DNA from: Arenicola marina
Taxonomy: Eukaryota > Annelida > Polychaeta > Arenicolidae
Reading direction: 5' to 3'
Assembly: GCA_964019135.1 (NCBI GenBank)
Contig: OZ025249.1
Location: 3,286,001 to 3,350,000, forward strand
DNA length: 64,000 bases
A program made the translations under genes and the position numbers. Under the pieces are notes generated by a model, which saw only the letters and a program-made list of their open reading frames with translations, was not told where the DNA came from and made no database searches. This document shows, piece after piece, positions 13,521-25,238 of the stretch. How positions within the stretch are numbered: the stretch's first letter is position 1; each line of letters opens with the position of its first letter.

Positions 13521-14166
13521 CCCCTTGGCGACCCCCCCGCCACGCCCTCCCCAGCTCCCTGCCCCCCCCCCCCCCCCCCCTCCTGCCCTCCTGAACCACA
13601 CAACCGCTTCCCATCAATAAGTACAGCTATGGACTGATACCATACGAGACACGCCAGGAATGTCGTCTCCGTATTTACAACAGTCGTGTCATCCATACCA
13701 TAGCGCACCCTCAATATTTACAGAATTATCCGGCCTTAGTTGGCCCAAACAGTTGAACACTGCGCACATTTAAATGAAAATGTAAAATAGTCGCACAATA
13801 TTTGGTCTGACAATGGCCACACTGACCAATAATAATATTTGGTCCTTATTGCTAACATAATAAATAAAGGGGACACGAACGAACACGACCCGACCCGTGA
13901 CGAGAGCACCCTCCCGGTGCGTGAACCCCTGCTCCTCTCCTCCCCCTCTCCCCCCCCCCCTGTGCCCTGATTTTCTAGTTTCATTGCAAGTACCCCCCCC
14001 CCCCCCCTCATGTTGGGAGCGGTACACCGGTACTAATAACGACGGAATGGATACAGCCTTGATGTGCTATTAAAGCCCTTTAAATATTTACAATTGTAAT
14101 AATTAAACGTTGCGGCTCTTACGCATTCCCCGCAGTGGGCTGGTCTCTGTGGCCCGCAAACTTTAC
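13521..14166. repeat. Right copy of ~640 bp duplication
   Basis: Near-identical to 12,684-13,320. After its end the sequence continues into unique DNA, whereas the left copy stops at the gap. Confidence 0.93.
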
Positions 14167-14299
14167 AGCTGGCGATATGACGTTCGGGGAGCCATTTGGT
14201 CCTGTTCATCGCCATTAAGGACGGGAACATGCAGCCAGAAAATTCGCACTGGCTCCAATAAAAAAAATCATCTCTTAAGCATTAAATAGGTTGTAACAT

Positions 14300-14425
14300 T
14301 AACAAGACCTCGACCCAGCGGATGAGACAAATGTGACCCAGCGGATGAGACACATGTGACCCAGCGGATGAGACAAATGAGACCAAGCGGATGAGACAAA
14401 TGTGCCCCAGCGGATGAGACACATG
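14300..14425. repeat. 23-bp minisatellite, left part of a split array
   Basis: Unit core CCAGCGGATGAGACACATGT. The same unit (CCTAGCGGATGAGACACATG) resumes at 14,884 after an inserted AT-rich segment. Confidence 0.92.
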
Positions 14426-14883
14426 ATAACATATTATAACATATTCTCTTTTTTTTTCTCTCTATTATTTTTTTGTTAAAACAAAAATTATAATAGGTGC
14501 GTATTTTCATTGTGTCTTTTCACTCAGTTTGGTTATTGCGTGTATGATTTAAAATTAACCTGTCAGGTGGCTCTAATGATAGCGACCCTGTGCGGTCTTA
14601 ATTGGAGTCTCTTGCACTATTATTTATTACATTATGAATATGATTAATTTTCTCATTATGGCAATTAGTATGACTTAAAATTATCACTATTATCTGTATG
14701 ATTATTCTATTTATAAGCATAGTTATGTATGCATATCTTTATTCACCCCTGTATAACAAGCTACATGTTAATTTCATTTTATTTCGACCAGACCGATAGT
14801 GGATGTTTATTTGTTACCTCGCTGCCATTATGTAAATGTATATATAGTGAAAATAAATGCCCATTGACTGATTGACTGACTGA
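14426..14883. mobile_element. Probable LINE 3'-end insertion splitting the 23-bp array
   Basis: AT-rich ~460 bp segment ending in AAATAAATGCCCATTGACTG followed by ATTGACTGACTGAC, the kind of short-unit tail found at 3' ends of some non-LTR retrotransposons. No coding part is visible, so it would be a heavily 5'-truncated copy. The family is not identified. Confidence 0.45.
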
Positions 14884-15312
14884 CCTAGCGGATGAGACAC
14901 GTGTGACCTAGCGGATGAGACACATGTGACCTAGCGGATAAGACACATGTGACCTAGCGGATGAGACATATGTGACCTAGCGGATGAGACACATATGACC
15001 TAGCGGATGAGACACATGTGACTTAGCGGATGAGACACATGTGACCTAGCGGATGAGACGCATGTGACCTAGCGGATGAGACACATGTGACTTAGCGGAT
15101 GAGGCAAATGTGACCTAGCTGATGAGGAAAATGTGACCTACCTGACGAGGCAAGTGTGACATACATGACGAGCCAAATATGAGGTACCTGACGAGGCAAA
15201 TGTGACCTAGCTGACGAGGAAAATGTGACCTAGCTGACGAGAAAAATGTGACCTAGCTGACGAGTTAAATGTGACCTAGCTGACGAAGCAAATGTGACCT
15301 AGCTGACGAGCA
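14884..15312. repeat. 23-bp minisatellite, right part of the split array
   Basis: About 18 units. Those toward the right edge change from GCGGATGAGAC to GCTGACGAG forms, showing decay at the array border. Confidence 0.93.
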
Positions 15313-16555
15313 AAAAGGTTACCACAAGGGAACTGTACACACCATGGCAGGGCTAATGCTGCCCCGACTGTTGTAGTTGTCTGACCCCAGAGGCTGAGGA
15401 AGGCATGGCTCGAGGGGACCAGATAGAGTCTGGCGCTGGACGATAGGCGGATTGCGTGAGGAAACCCCCGGGCGAACCGGGCAGCCGTGTACACAGGCTC
15501 CCCCTGGTGTTGGAGAGTGGGTAGGTGGCGCTCCGAGCGCATGTACGTACCACGCGTCGACCGCCAGGGGGCGTCGTGATAAACCCAGCTTACTGGATCA
15601 TTGTCTGCCCGCCCCCCCCCCCCCCCACCCCACCCTCCTCCCTCCACCACTTCCCCCCCCCCCCCTCCACCGCCTCCCTCCCTCCCACCACTTCCCCCCC
15701 CCCTCCACCGCCTCCCTCCCTCCACCACTCCCCCCCTCCACCGCCTCCCTCCCTCCACCTCCGTGACCGCCCCCCCCCCCCTCGCCGCGGTGGGACGCCA
15801 CAGCGGCCAGTGCCGTGATTCTGTGGTGTGGGGCTGGTCCAGGGCCAGGGGTGGGGTGGGGGGGAGGGAGGGCATCCCAGAACACCAGAGGGACACCCCA
15901 GGTTATCTTGGGGCAGCCCGGGACATCTCGGGATACCGCAAAGACACCCCGAGATACACGAGACACCCCGGGAACACCCCAGGACAAACCGGGACACCCC
16001 GAATACCCCGAGACACCCAGGGAATACCCCCCCCCCCCCGCCCCCCACTGTGGATGAGTCCTGATGGAGACCACGTGACGCCGGGTGAAGGGACGAGGCG
16101 AGGACTGAGAAGGAAACAAAGCCACTCGCCTCGTCAAGGTCGTCTTCCCCTTGACACTTCCGGTTCACATCACTTCCGGTTTCGCAGACACCACCCCCCC
16201 CCCCCCCCCCCACACCGTTGTCGTTGTCTGAAGAACAAGCCGCTGAAATTCTTGCCCTATTCATCTTATTTAAAAATGGGCCGGTGTCGACGAGCGCCCA
16301 GCGGTACTCATACCCGGCAAACCCCCCACCCCCCCCCCCCCCCCCCACCCACCTCGCTGTAGGCCAAGGCCCCCTCCATATTCTGTTGTCCCATACCGCC
16401 ACGACACCCTGCCACATCCTGCCACCCCCTGCCACCTCCTGCCGTCCCCAGATTCGACCCACCAAATTCCCATACCCCGCCACCTCCCGCCTCCCAAGCC
16501 ACCGACATTTATATTTCAGTATATCCTAATGTCAGTGCGAGGACTGGTCCTATCG
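15313..16555. other. Low-complexity GC-rich stretch, no gene
   Basis: Contains long pyrimidine tracts (15,610-15,790), a degenerate GACACCCCGGGATACC-type repeat (about 15,890-16,030), C-runs near 16,030, 16,200 and 16,340, and CCTGCCAC repeats. Pro- and Gly-rich frames here are low-complexity artefacts. Confidence 0.6.
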
Positions 16556-17460
16556 GATACCAGCCGGGAGACCCCATCCCTGACACCAGCAGGGGAGACC
16601 CCATCCCTGACACCAGAAGGTGAGACCCCATCTCTGACGCCAGCAGGGGAGACCCCTTCCCTGACACAAGCCTGGGAGGCCCCATCCCTGACACCAGCAT
16701 GGGGACCCCATCCCTGATACCAGCCGGGAGACCCCATCCCTGACACAAGCCGGGGAGACCCCATCTTTGACACCAGAAGGTGAGACCCCATCTCTGACGC
16801 CAGCAGGGGAGACCCCTTCCCTGACACAAGCCTGGGAGGCCCCATCCCTGACACCAGCATGGAAGACCCCATCCCTGATACGAGCCTGGGAGACCCCATC
16901 CCTGACACCAGCAGGGGAGACCCCATCCCTGACACCAGTCTGGGAGACCCCATCCCTGACACCAGTCTGGGAGACCCCATCCCTGACACCAGAAGGTGAG
17001 ACACCATCCCTGACACCAGTCTGGGAGACCCCATTCCTGACACCAGCAGGGGAGACCCCATCCCTGACACCAGTCTGGGAGACCCCATCCCTGACACCAG
17101 CCTGGGAGACCCCCATCCCTGACACCAGAAGGTGAGACCCCATCCCTGACACCAGCAGAGGAGATCCCATCCCTGACACCAGAAGGTGAGACCCCATCCC
17201 TGACACCAGCAGGGGAGACCCCATCCCTGACACCAGCAGGGGAGACCCCATCCCTGACACCAGTCTGGGAGACCCCATCCCTGACACCAGCCTGGGAGAC
17301 CCCATCCCTGACACCAGCAGGGGAGACCCCATCCCTGACACCAGCAGGGGAGACCCCATCCCAGACACCAGTCTGGGAGACCCCATCCCTGACACCAGCC
17401 TGGGAGACCCCATCCCTGACACCAGCAGGGGAGACCCATCGCTTACACCAACCGGGGAGA
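16556..17460. repeat. 27-bp minisatellite, about 33 copies
   Basis: Unit core GAGACCCCATCCCTGACACC followed by AGCAGGG, AGTCTGG, AGCCTGG or AGAAGGT. It is interrupted by a SINE and reappears for about one unit at 17,691-17,716. Confidence 0.95.
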
Positions 17461-17466
17461 CCTGGT

Positions 17467-17690
17467 GGTCATATCGCGTCAATGGGAGAAGGAAGGGAGG
17501 GTGGAGCCATGTCCCCGGGGGTAACCCCTTACTCTTTGCGAAGAAGGACATGGGATCTTTATCCTACGACCACACAGACATGGCCACAGCATGGCTCGAA
17601 ACCACCGATCCACGTGCCGTTAGGCTCTCAGGTGACCACAGCACTCAATGCGAGCGCTCTAACCCGCTGAGCTAAGGGCCGGCGCCCCAT
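17467..17690 (-). mobile_element. tRNA-derived SINE, full-length-looking, inside a minisatellite
   Basis: Minus-strand head has A-box TTAGCTCAGCGGGTTAGAGC and B-box GGTTTCGAGCC, then the shared body with CCCCCGGGGACATGGCTCC and tail TTGACGCGATATGA. It matches the copy at 22.2 kb from end to end. Array units on both sides show insertion into the 27-bp array. Confidence 0.88.
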
Positions 17691-18189
17691 CAGGGAGGAC
17701 CCCATCCCTGACAGCCCTGCCCTTCCGTTCCAGACGGTCCTTCAGGATCTGATTGCTCAGAGCCAAGGCACATTGCCTCCCGGACCACAGCGAGCATGGG
17801 ACAGCCACCCCCTGGCGGCTTACGCTGGAAGCCGCAGCATCACCACACAGAGGCCATCGAATCCCCCCCCCCCCCACCCCCATCTACACCCATCCACCCT
17901 GGTTCTGTCCCTGCGAGCAGTTGAGCCCGCGTTCTTCATCAAACGCCATTGATGTAAGGCGCTCAAAGTTAGTCACACGGGGTGGGGGGGGGGGGGTGCG
18001 GGGATGGGGCGGGGCCAAGACCAGCCGCCTGAGAGGGAAGAGTCCCGCTAAATATAGCCCCAGACACGGCCAGCTTCCTAGCTGGAAGATATGGCATCGG
18101 TGAAACCTGCACCCATGGAGGCACAAGGCGGTTAAGTTCCAAGGAGAAGCGGCGTACAGTGAGACAGGGAGGGTCACAAAGGCACAGTG

Positions 18190-18880
18190 TGACAAAGACA
18201 TGTGTCTGTGTCACACTGTGTCTTTGTCACAATGTGACATGGACACATTACGACAGACACATTGTGACACCGGTACATTGTGTCACGTGCACATTGTGTC
18301 ACGTGCACATTGTGACATCGGCACATTGTGTCACGTGCACATTGTGACACGTGCACATTGTGACACGTGCACATTGTGACACGTGCACATTGTGACACGT
18401 GCACATTGTGTCACGTGCACATTGTGACACAGGCACATTGTGTCACGTGCACATTGTGACACGTGCACATTGTGTCACGTGCACATTGTGACATCGGCAC
18501 ATTGTGTCACGTGCACATTGTGACATCGGCACATTGTGTCACGTGCACATTGTGACACAGGCACATTGTGACACGTGCACATTGTGACACGTGCACATTG
18601 TGACACGTGCACATTGTGTCACGTGCACATTGTGACACAGGCACATTGTGTCACGTGCACATTGTGACACAGGCACATTGTGTCACGTGCACATTGTGAC
18701 ACAGGCACATTGTGTCACGTGCACATTGTGACACAGGCACATTGTGTCACGTGCACATTGTGCCACGTGCACATTGTGACATCGGCACATTGTGTCACGT
18801 GCACATTGTGACACAGGCACATTGTGACACGTGCACATTGTGTCACGTGCACATTGTGACACAGGCACATTGTGACGTTA
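18190..18880. repeat. 16-bp minisatellite carrying CACGTG in most units
   Basis: Unit CACATTGTGTCACGTG or CACATTGTGACACAGG / CACATTGTGACATCGG. Roughly 25 units hold a perfect CACGTG E-box palindrome. Flanking sequence at 18,190-18,250 is a decayed form. Confidence 0.95.
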
Positions 18881-19338
18881 TGACACCATGCCTGACCTGC
18901 GACAGGCCTACGGGAGTACTCTCATCAGTGACACGATCGGAAGATACTGAATGTTATCTGATACAACATACGCTGATTCACGTAGCAGGAGAAGCATCGG
19001 TATTAAGAAAAATGCTTGACACAACCACAGAGCAAAAAACTAAATTTTTGACATAAAACTACTTTCGACTTGAATCTCGACTTGAAAAGCTACCAGCCAG
19101 ATGAAGGTTCTAATTAGCAACGATGGACGAAGAAAGCATGCCACGTGACAACAAGAAGACATTTCCAATAATAAAATTACGGGGACTGCAGTAGGCCACG
19201 TGATTTGAGCCAATATTCTGCATATTATTATTTCACTCTTTGGTCCCGTGGTGTTACCTGTGTTATGGTCGTAGTTCGAGTCTCCCCCTCCAGATATCAA
19301 CAATGTGAAGTATGTTATTGCCGGTGCGCAACTATGTT

Positions 19339-19417
19339 ACTTCCGGTCTCTCCGCTAATCCCTTTGACACGTTATTCCTGGTTCCGGTGACGTCACAGGT
19401 CACGTGGTATCCGCATG
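19339..19417 (+). promoter_or_regulatory. ETS / CRE / E-box promoter-like cluster
   Basis: ACTTCCGG (19,339), TGACGTCA (19,388) and TCACGTG (19,400) lie within 70 bp, followed by an ATG in good context (ATCCGCATGG, 19,415) and a GC-rich kilobase. This motif set is typical of TATA-less housekeeping promoters. No downstream exon could be recognised, so the target is unknown. Confidence 0.35.
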
Positions 19418-21420
19418 GCGCAGGGACGCCGTCAAGGACGCGGTTTGGCGATAGAGGACGTCTGTGACCTTTCCGATCGGCTCGACGGCTATAAACCAGA
19501 GGCTAGCTCCTCACCAGGACAGCCCAGTACACCGACACACCGACACACCGACACAGCCGCAGCCGACACACGCCAGCGGCACGCAGGTACCCGGATGCAG
19601 GGGGAGGCGCCAGGCCCAGCGATGGCTTACCCTTACCCCCAGCGATGATGATGACAGAAGGATGAGGCCGGCGGCGTGCCTGTGTCACTCTGTGGCCGCC
19701 GTCACGGTCTGCAGGGCCGCTAGCCGCCCCACTCTGACGGCCTGCTTGCCCGCCTGCCTGCCTGCCTGCCGGGTGTCCGCAGCCCACCCCCCGCCAACCT
19801 CAGGCTACGGTAGACCCCAGCCAGCCCCAAGCCGCCTGACCCCAGGACCCTGGCACCCCCTCCCAGCCGGCCTGAAGCTGCCTGAGCCCCAGACCCTGCC
19901 CCATCGCCCCTCCTTCCCGGCTGGCCATGAGCTGCCTGCCCCCAGCCACCAACCCGCCCCCCCGTAACCCCCCCCCCCTATCTCCGCCACCCGCCGCGCA
20001 TCGACGTTGTCGATGACGCCTAACGTCACGGCTCGCGTCGGCTGCGGGAGGAACTCGGGGGAGGGGACGGGGGGGGGGGGGGGGTGGGAGGAGCCTTGGG
20101 CGCCTGGCTTCCCACGGGCTGGCCCCCACTTCTGCTCCATTCCGCCACGGTGCCGAGGCGGCAGCCGACGCGGGATGAGGAAGAGGAGAAACGAGAACCA
20201 CCAAAACCAAAACAATCCGGGCGGCGTTCATCCCACGATCGCGTGCCAGGGTATGGACGCGGGGGGCGGACCCTCCCTATAGGCCCAGTGGCTCCCCCTG
20301 TCGGCCTCCCAGTCACTGGCCGGATACCCCGAGCAATCCCCCCCCGACCCCCCCGGCCTCCCGACACCCACACACACACACACACACACTGGGGCTGGAG
20401 GCGTCAGCGAGACCCGGGCGGTCGAGTCCGGACAGCGATGCCACCGGTGGCGGCAACGGATGGGGGGTTGAGGGTGATGTTAGGAGGGGGAGGGTGGAGG
20501 TATGGGGGGCGTTGCGGGGGTGGAGTAGGACCCCTTCCCTCCCAGTATCGCCGAGGCGCACTGAAGCTGGGACACGATAGAAGTACCGCCATTAAAACCT
20601 AAGCCAGGGAAGAATAAATCGCCTCTCACCAAATCGATCCGGAGTGATTCAAAGCAAATACCCGGTCGGCCCAGGGATAATCCCAGCCTGGGAGCTGGCA
20701 GGAGATGGGGGGGGGGGGGGGGTGATGGGGAGGTGGAGAGAGGGGGAGGTGGAGTGGATAAATGTGGATAAATTTAAATAAATACTCGCCGTGTGATCAT
20801 AGAGACAGAAATGATTCCCGAGGGCACACGTCGAAGACATGAAAGACACCTGGCCTTTTCGATAGATGTTTCCATAACGTCAGCGTGAAGACAGAATGGA
20901 CTGAGACAGCCACAGCTCCAGAGAGTCCCGTTGGCCCCTCAACGTGGCAGGTCAATTAACGTACACGGAGCGCGCATATATTTATATATATATATATATT
21001 GTGAATATGAGTCAGCTCAGCTCCCCACACACTCTAGCCGATCCGGGACGCCCTCTTAAAGCAGGGCTGGCAAGACGCTGTCGAACAAACGTTATATTTT
21101 ACTTAAAACGGTGTTAGACGCTTACAACGGTATCTCAAAACTAGACACTCAAAGTCACAAGATCACGGCCAATGCGCCATCATATATTTATTATAATAAA
21201 CATGTCATTATGGCATCATGAGAGAGAGAAGCATCCAATGGCCTTGACCTTCACCTTCACCCCCACTGGGTGCCCTTCGCGAAGAATAAATGTGCTCCGC
21301 CCTCACACCTGCCTCCACTCGCCCTCGTTAATCCAATGAAAGTAGAAGATCGATGCTACACCCCGCTACTAAGCTCAGCAATGTGTCGAGGTTCAAGCGT
21401 TAACCCGATCCGTCCAACGA
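19418..21420. other. GC-rich then AT-rich stretch without recognised gene
   Basis: GC-rich to about 20,550 with CTGC repeats near 19,740, G- and C-runs, and a short (CA)n near 20,370. Then comes a G-run near 20,707 and a short (TA)n near 20,980. The open frame from 19,415 (MAQGRRQGRGLAIEDVCDLS) has no family match I know. Confidence 0.45.
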
Positions 21421-21515
21421 CACCACTGACGTCATTTTCACACCACTGACGTCACTTTCACACCGCTGACGTCACTTCACAACACTGACGTCACTTTCAC
21501 ACCACTGACCGCTGT
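21421..21515. promoter_or_regulatory. Four tandem CRE palindromes
   Basis: TGACGTCA occurs at 21,427, 21,447, 21,467 and 21,486 in a ~20-bp unit CACCACTGACGTCACTTTCA. Full palindromic CREs bind CREB/ATF dimers (family knowledge). Whether this is regulatory or just a short tandem repeat is open. Confidence 0.55.
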
Positions 21516-21639
21516 CAAAGCTCCGCCAGAATTAAACTATTTTTGTTTTAGGCCCGTTCAGTGCACACGAGGAATAAATTAGTTCAATGAACTTACGGAA
21601 ACAATCAATGATTTGAATGAAATATGCCAAAGATCAGAT

Positions 21640-21730
21640 CGCTCAGACCGGGTTTCGAACCAGCAATTGATCTTCTGTCGAATGTTCGGCCACTCTACCT
21701 CGGAGGCTGCCAGCTGAGCCACAACGTTCT
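21640..21730 (-). mobile_element. tRNA-like SINE head
   Basis: On the minus strand GTGGCTCAGCTGGCAG (A-box form) precedes GGTTCGAAACC (B-box form) by about 45 bp. No clean cloverleaf was found, so a SINE or tRNA relic is likelier than a working tRNA. Confidence 0.4.
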
Positions 21731-22172
21731 GGCATGGTTCGTGTCTAACCCTTTGAATGTTGACAGAAATTCAGTTTCCGTGTATATTGTTTAGTCGTGC
21801 TTCCCCCTGGTGGCCGATTTCGTCATCATACCACAGTGCCGCTTTGTTTTAGATATGCGTAGATAGATCAAGTGCATTCGGTGCATATCCGGGGCAATGA
21901 CAATACCACACCAAGTGGTATACGCTTCGGAAATTAACCTTGACCTGACTTTGCCACCCGGATCTGAAATCCTATATAATAGATTTGTTGGGTGGACATT
22001 ATCCTTGATCCAACTACGTCACTTTTGAACGAAATTAGGTCGCTTATCACATTCACATTGACAGTACATCAAAACACGATTCTTCACATTGACCAGCAAT
22101 AAAGCAATCGATAAGTTTCATGCATGTATAGCCAACGGAGCGAGTATCTCGAGGCTGATGCATGTACCCGGG

Positions 22173-22437
22173 GCCGGGGCGATAGCTCAGTGGGCCAGAG
22201 CGCTCGCATTGTGTGCTCTGGTAACCTAAAAGCCTAACGGCGCGTGGATCGATGGTTCGAGCCCTGCTGTGCCCATGTCTGTGTGGTCGCAGGATAAAGA
22301 TCCCATGTCTTTCTTCGTAAAGAGTAGGGGGTTACCCCCGGGGACATGGCTCCACTCTCCCTTCCTTCTTCCATTGACGCGATATGATCAAAAGTGGTTA
22401 CAGCGTCCTGAATATACAACTAACCAACCAACCATAT
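22173..22437 (+). mobile_element. tRNA-derived SINE, full-length-looking
   Basis: Head GGGGCGATAGCTCAGTGGGC with A-box, B-box GGTTCGAGCC at 22,254, a body with GTTACCCCCGGGGACATGGC and CTTCCATTGACGCGATATGA, and a tail of CAACTAACCAACCAACCA. Related to copies near 5.9 and 17.5 kb. Confidence 0.9.
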
Positions 22438-22451
22438 GAACCCAATCGATG

Positions 22452-23828
22452 AGAGGGCATGTATGTACATATGGGACAGGCATGTACAGATGTGTACAGT
22501 TGATGAGAGGGACAGGCATGTACAGATGTGTACAGTTGATGAGAGGGATAGGCATGTACAGATGTGTACAGTTGATGAGAGGGACAGGCATGTACAGATA
22601 GATGTGTACAGTTGATGAGAGAGACAGGCATGTACAGATGTGTACAGTTGATGAGAGGGACAGGCATGTACAGATGTGTACAGTTGATGAGAGGGATAGG
22701 CATGTACAGATGTGTACAGTTGATGAGAGGGACAGGCATGTACAGATGTGTACAGTTGATGAGAGGGATAGGCATGTACAGATGTGTACAGTTGATGAGA
22801 GGGTCAGGCATGTACAAATGTGTACAGTTGATGAGAGGGATAGGCATGTACATATGTGTACAGTTGATGAGAGGGACAGGCATGTACAGATGTGTAAAGT
22901 TGATGAGAGGGACAGGCATGTACAGATGTGTACAGTTGATGAGAGGGACAGGCATGTACAGATGTGTACAGTTGATGAGAGGGACAGGCATGTACAGATG
23001 TGTACAGTTGATGAGAGGGATAGGCATGTACAGATGTGTACAGTTGATGAGAGGGATAGGCATGTACAGATGTGTACAGTTGATGAGAGGGACAGGCATG
23101 TACAGATGTGTACAGTTGATGAGAGGGATAGGCATGTACAGATGTGTACAGTTGATGAGAGGGTCAGGCATGTACAGATGTGTACAGTTGATGAGAGGGA
23201 CAGGCATGTACAGATGTGTACAGTTGATGAGAGGGATAGGCATGTACAGATGTGTACAGTTGATGAGAGGGACAGGCATGTACAGATGTGTACAGTTGAT
23301 GAGAGGGATAGGCATGTACAGATGTGTACAGTTGATGAGAGGGATAGGCATGTACAGATGTGTACAGTTGATGAGAGGGACAGGCATGTACAGATGTGTA
23401 CAGTTGATGAGAGGGATAGGCATGTACAGATGTGTACAGTTGATGAGAGGGACAGGCATGTACAGATGTGTACAGTTGATGAGAGGGATAGGCATGTACA
23501 GATGTGTACAGTTGATGAGAGGGTCAGGCATGTACAGATGTGTACAGTTGATGAGAGGGATAGGCATGTACAGATGTGTACAGTTGATGAGAGGGACAGG
23601 CATGTACAGATGTGTACAGTTGATGAGAGGGATAGGCATGTACAGATGTGTACAGTTGATGAGAGGGATAGGCATGTACAGATGTGTACAGTTGATGAGA
23701 GGGATAGGCATGTACAGATGTGTACAGTTGATGAGAGGGACAGGCATGTACAGATGTGTACAGTTGATGAGAGGGATAGGCATGTACAGATGTGTACAGT
23801 TGATGAGAGGGACGGGCATGTACAGATC
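22452..23828. repeat. 36-bp minisatellite, about 38 copies
   Basis: Unit core GGCATGTACAGATGTGTACA, then GTTGATGAGAGGGAYA. The unit is 12 codons long, so open frames above 400 codons exist in several frames on both strands. None is supported as a gene. TGTACA palindromes recur twice per unit. Confidence 0.97.
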
Positions 23829-25238
23829 AAGGTGATCAGTTGTGACAAGATCTTACCCAGCAAAGAATCAGTTCAGTATTTATATTGTGCCTTCTGTGAG
23901 CAACAAATGCGTATATGATGAATTAATTAGCGACATAACTGTCAAAGGCAATCAATTACATCGTTTTCATGATGTCGGACTTTTCAGGTAATGTTGTCCT
24001 AACGTTGTGAAAACGTCCACTCCCGACTTGTCACCATTTTATGTTTGGAACAACTGCTACACGCAGCCAAGTTTTATGAGTCACTACAAATGGCAAAGGT
24101 TTTATTTTTATGGAATTTAGGCTAGATTAGTTCAAAGTTCAAACTTTGTCATAATGTTAACTTTGAGATGACGTGATTACAACCCAAAACCAACGTAACC
24201 AACGTTGTGCAAACGTTGTGTGTTTGCTGGGTAGTCAAGGTCTTAGCAATAACGGCCACTGCAGGGGAACGGGTCAGTCGCATGTGATGTACGACGATTA
24301 ATAATATAATAACTAAACAACGTCAATAAACTTACAGCAGTTGTATTATCCAGATATGTATATCGGTTTAGGCCTATTCCGGTATAAGCCTATTCCGGTG
24401 TGGACGTACTCCTGTAAATATAACGTTAAAATAAGGTTATTGTATAACGCAGTTGTATAACGATACTGCATAAAGTACAATACCGAACTCCATTTCCTTA
24501 AATTCCTAACGCGTAATGATAAGCAGGGATTTCCATAAAGGCGTGCAGATCGGGCAGCCACAAGCATAGCTATCGACTGTTATCGACTGTTATGGTGGGG
24601 GAGGGGGCGACGTGTATCCAGCAGACTGCAGGCGAACGTTAACCTGAATTGTCCTAAAGTCCGGCAGCAGTAGTTTGTTCGATCGACCTTTCGCCGAAAC
24701 ACAAACAAGTCTGTCCGATGCGTCGATAAGAGGTAATAATGTGTTCTAACGATCCTCCGTGCTTCGAAGAAAACTAATTACTATTTTAGGTATTGAGTCA
24801 ATAAATAGTTGCACTTTTGTTGAAAGCCACACATTGCACGACTCCTCTATGACGATGGTGTGGACTGAAATTGCGTGGCGTTCAGTAACGATTACAGAAT
24901 ATCATCTCGCGACCATAGACAATTATTCGGGATTACAGTTCGATGGGGGGATCGGTGGAGGGGTGGGGGGGGGGCATTTGGCAAAGCTGTCACCAAAACG
25001 CTTCACTGCTTAGCCTATAGTATGTTTAGGCTTGCTTTAGTTGCTTGCTTTCCCTTGGGAAGGTCAGTTTGGGCTTGGTATAGGTCAGCTAGTGTCAGTA
25101 GGAAAGATTAAGGATAGACAGAGGGCATCCACGTCTCCATGGGTAACCATTCCATTTTCGTAGAAGGACCTGATTGCCTGATAATGTACGAACACAGCCA
25201 TTCGCGTCGTGGGGCGCGAACCGTTGGGGTCAGGCACG
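23829..25238. other. Unique stretch without recognised gene
   Basis: AT-rich, with repeated AACGTTGTG words near 24,000-24,220 and a CTATTCCGGT doublet near 24,375. No coding similarity seen. Confidence 0.45.

Noticed and set aside
15590-16483. Gly- and Pro-rich frames of 180-297 codons
   Set aside because: Low-complexity G/C tracts read as protein.
19800-20602. GC-rich frames of 90-172 codons
   Set aside because: Several overlapping frames on both strands, low complexity, no family features.
22173-22265. Functional tRNA gene
   Set aside because: A- and B-boxes are present, but no clean cloverleaf, and the same body and tail recur in other copies, so it is a SINE.
22388-23918. Four overlapping frames above 400 codons
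   Set aside because: 36-bp tandem unit; equally open in competing frames.
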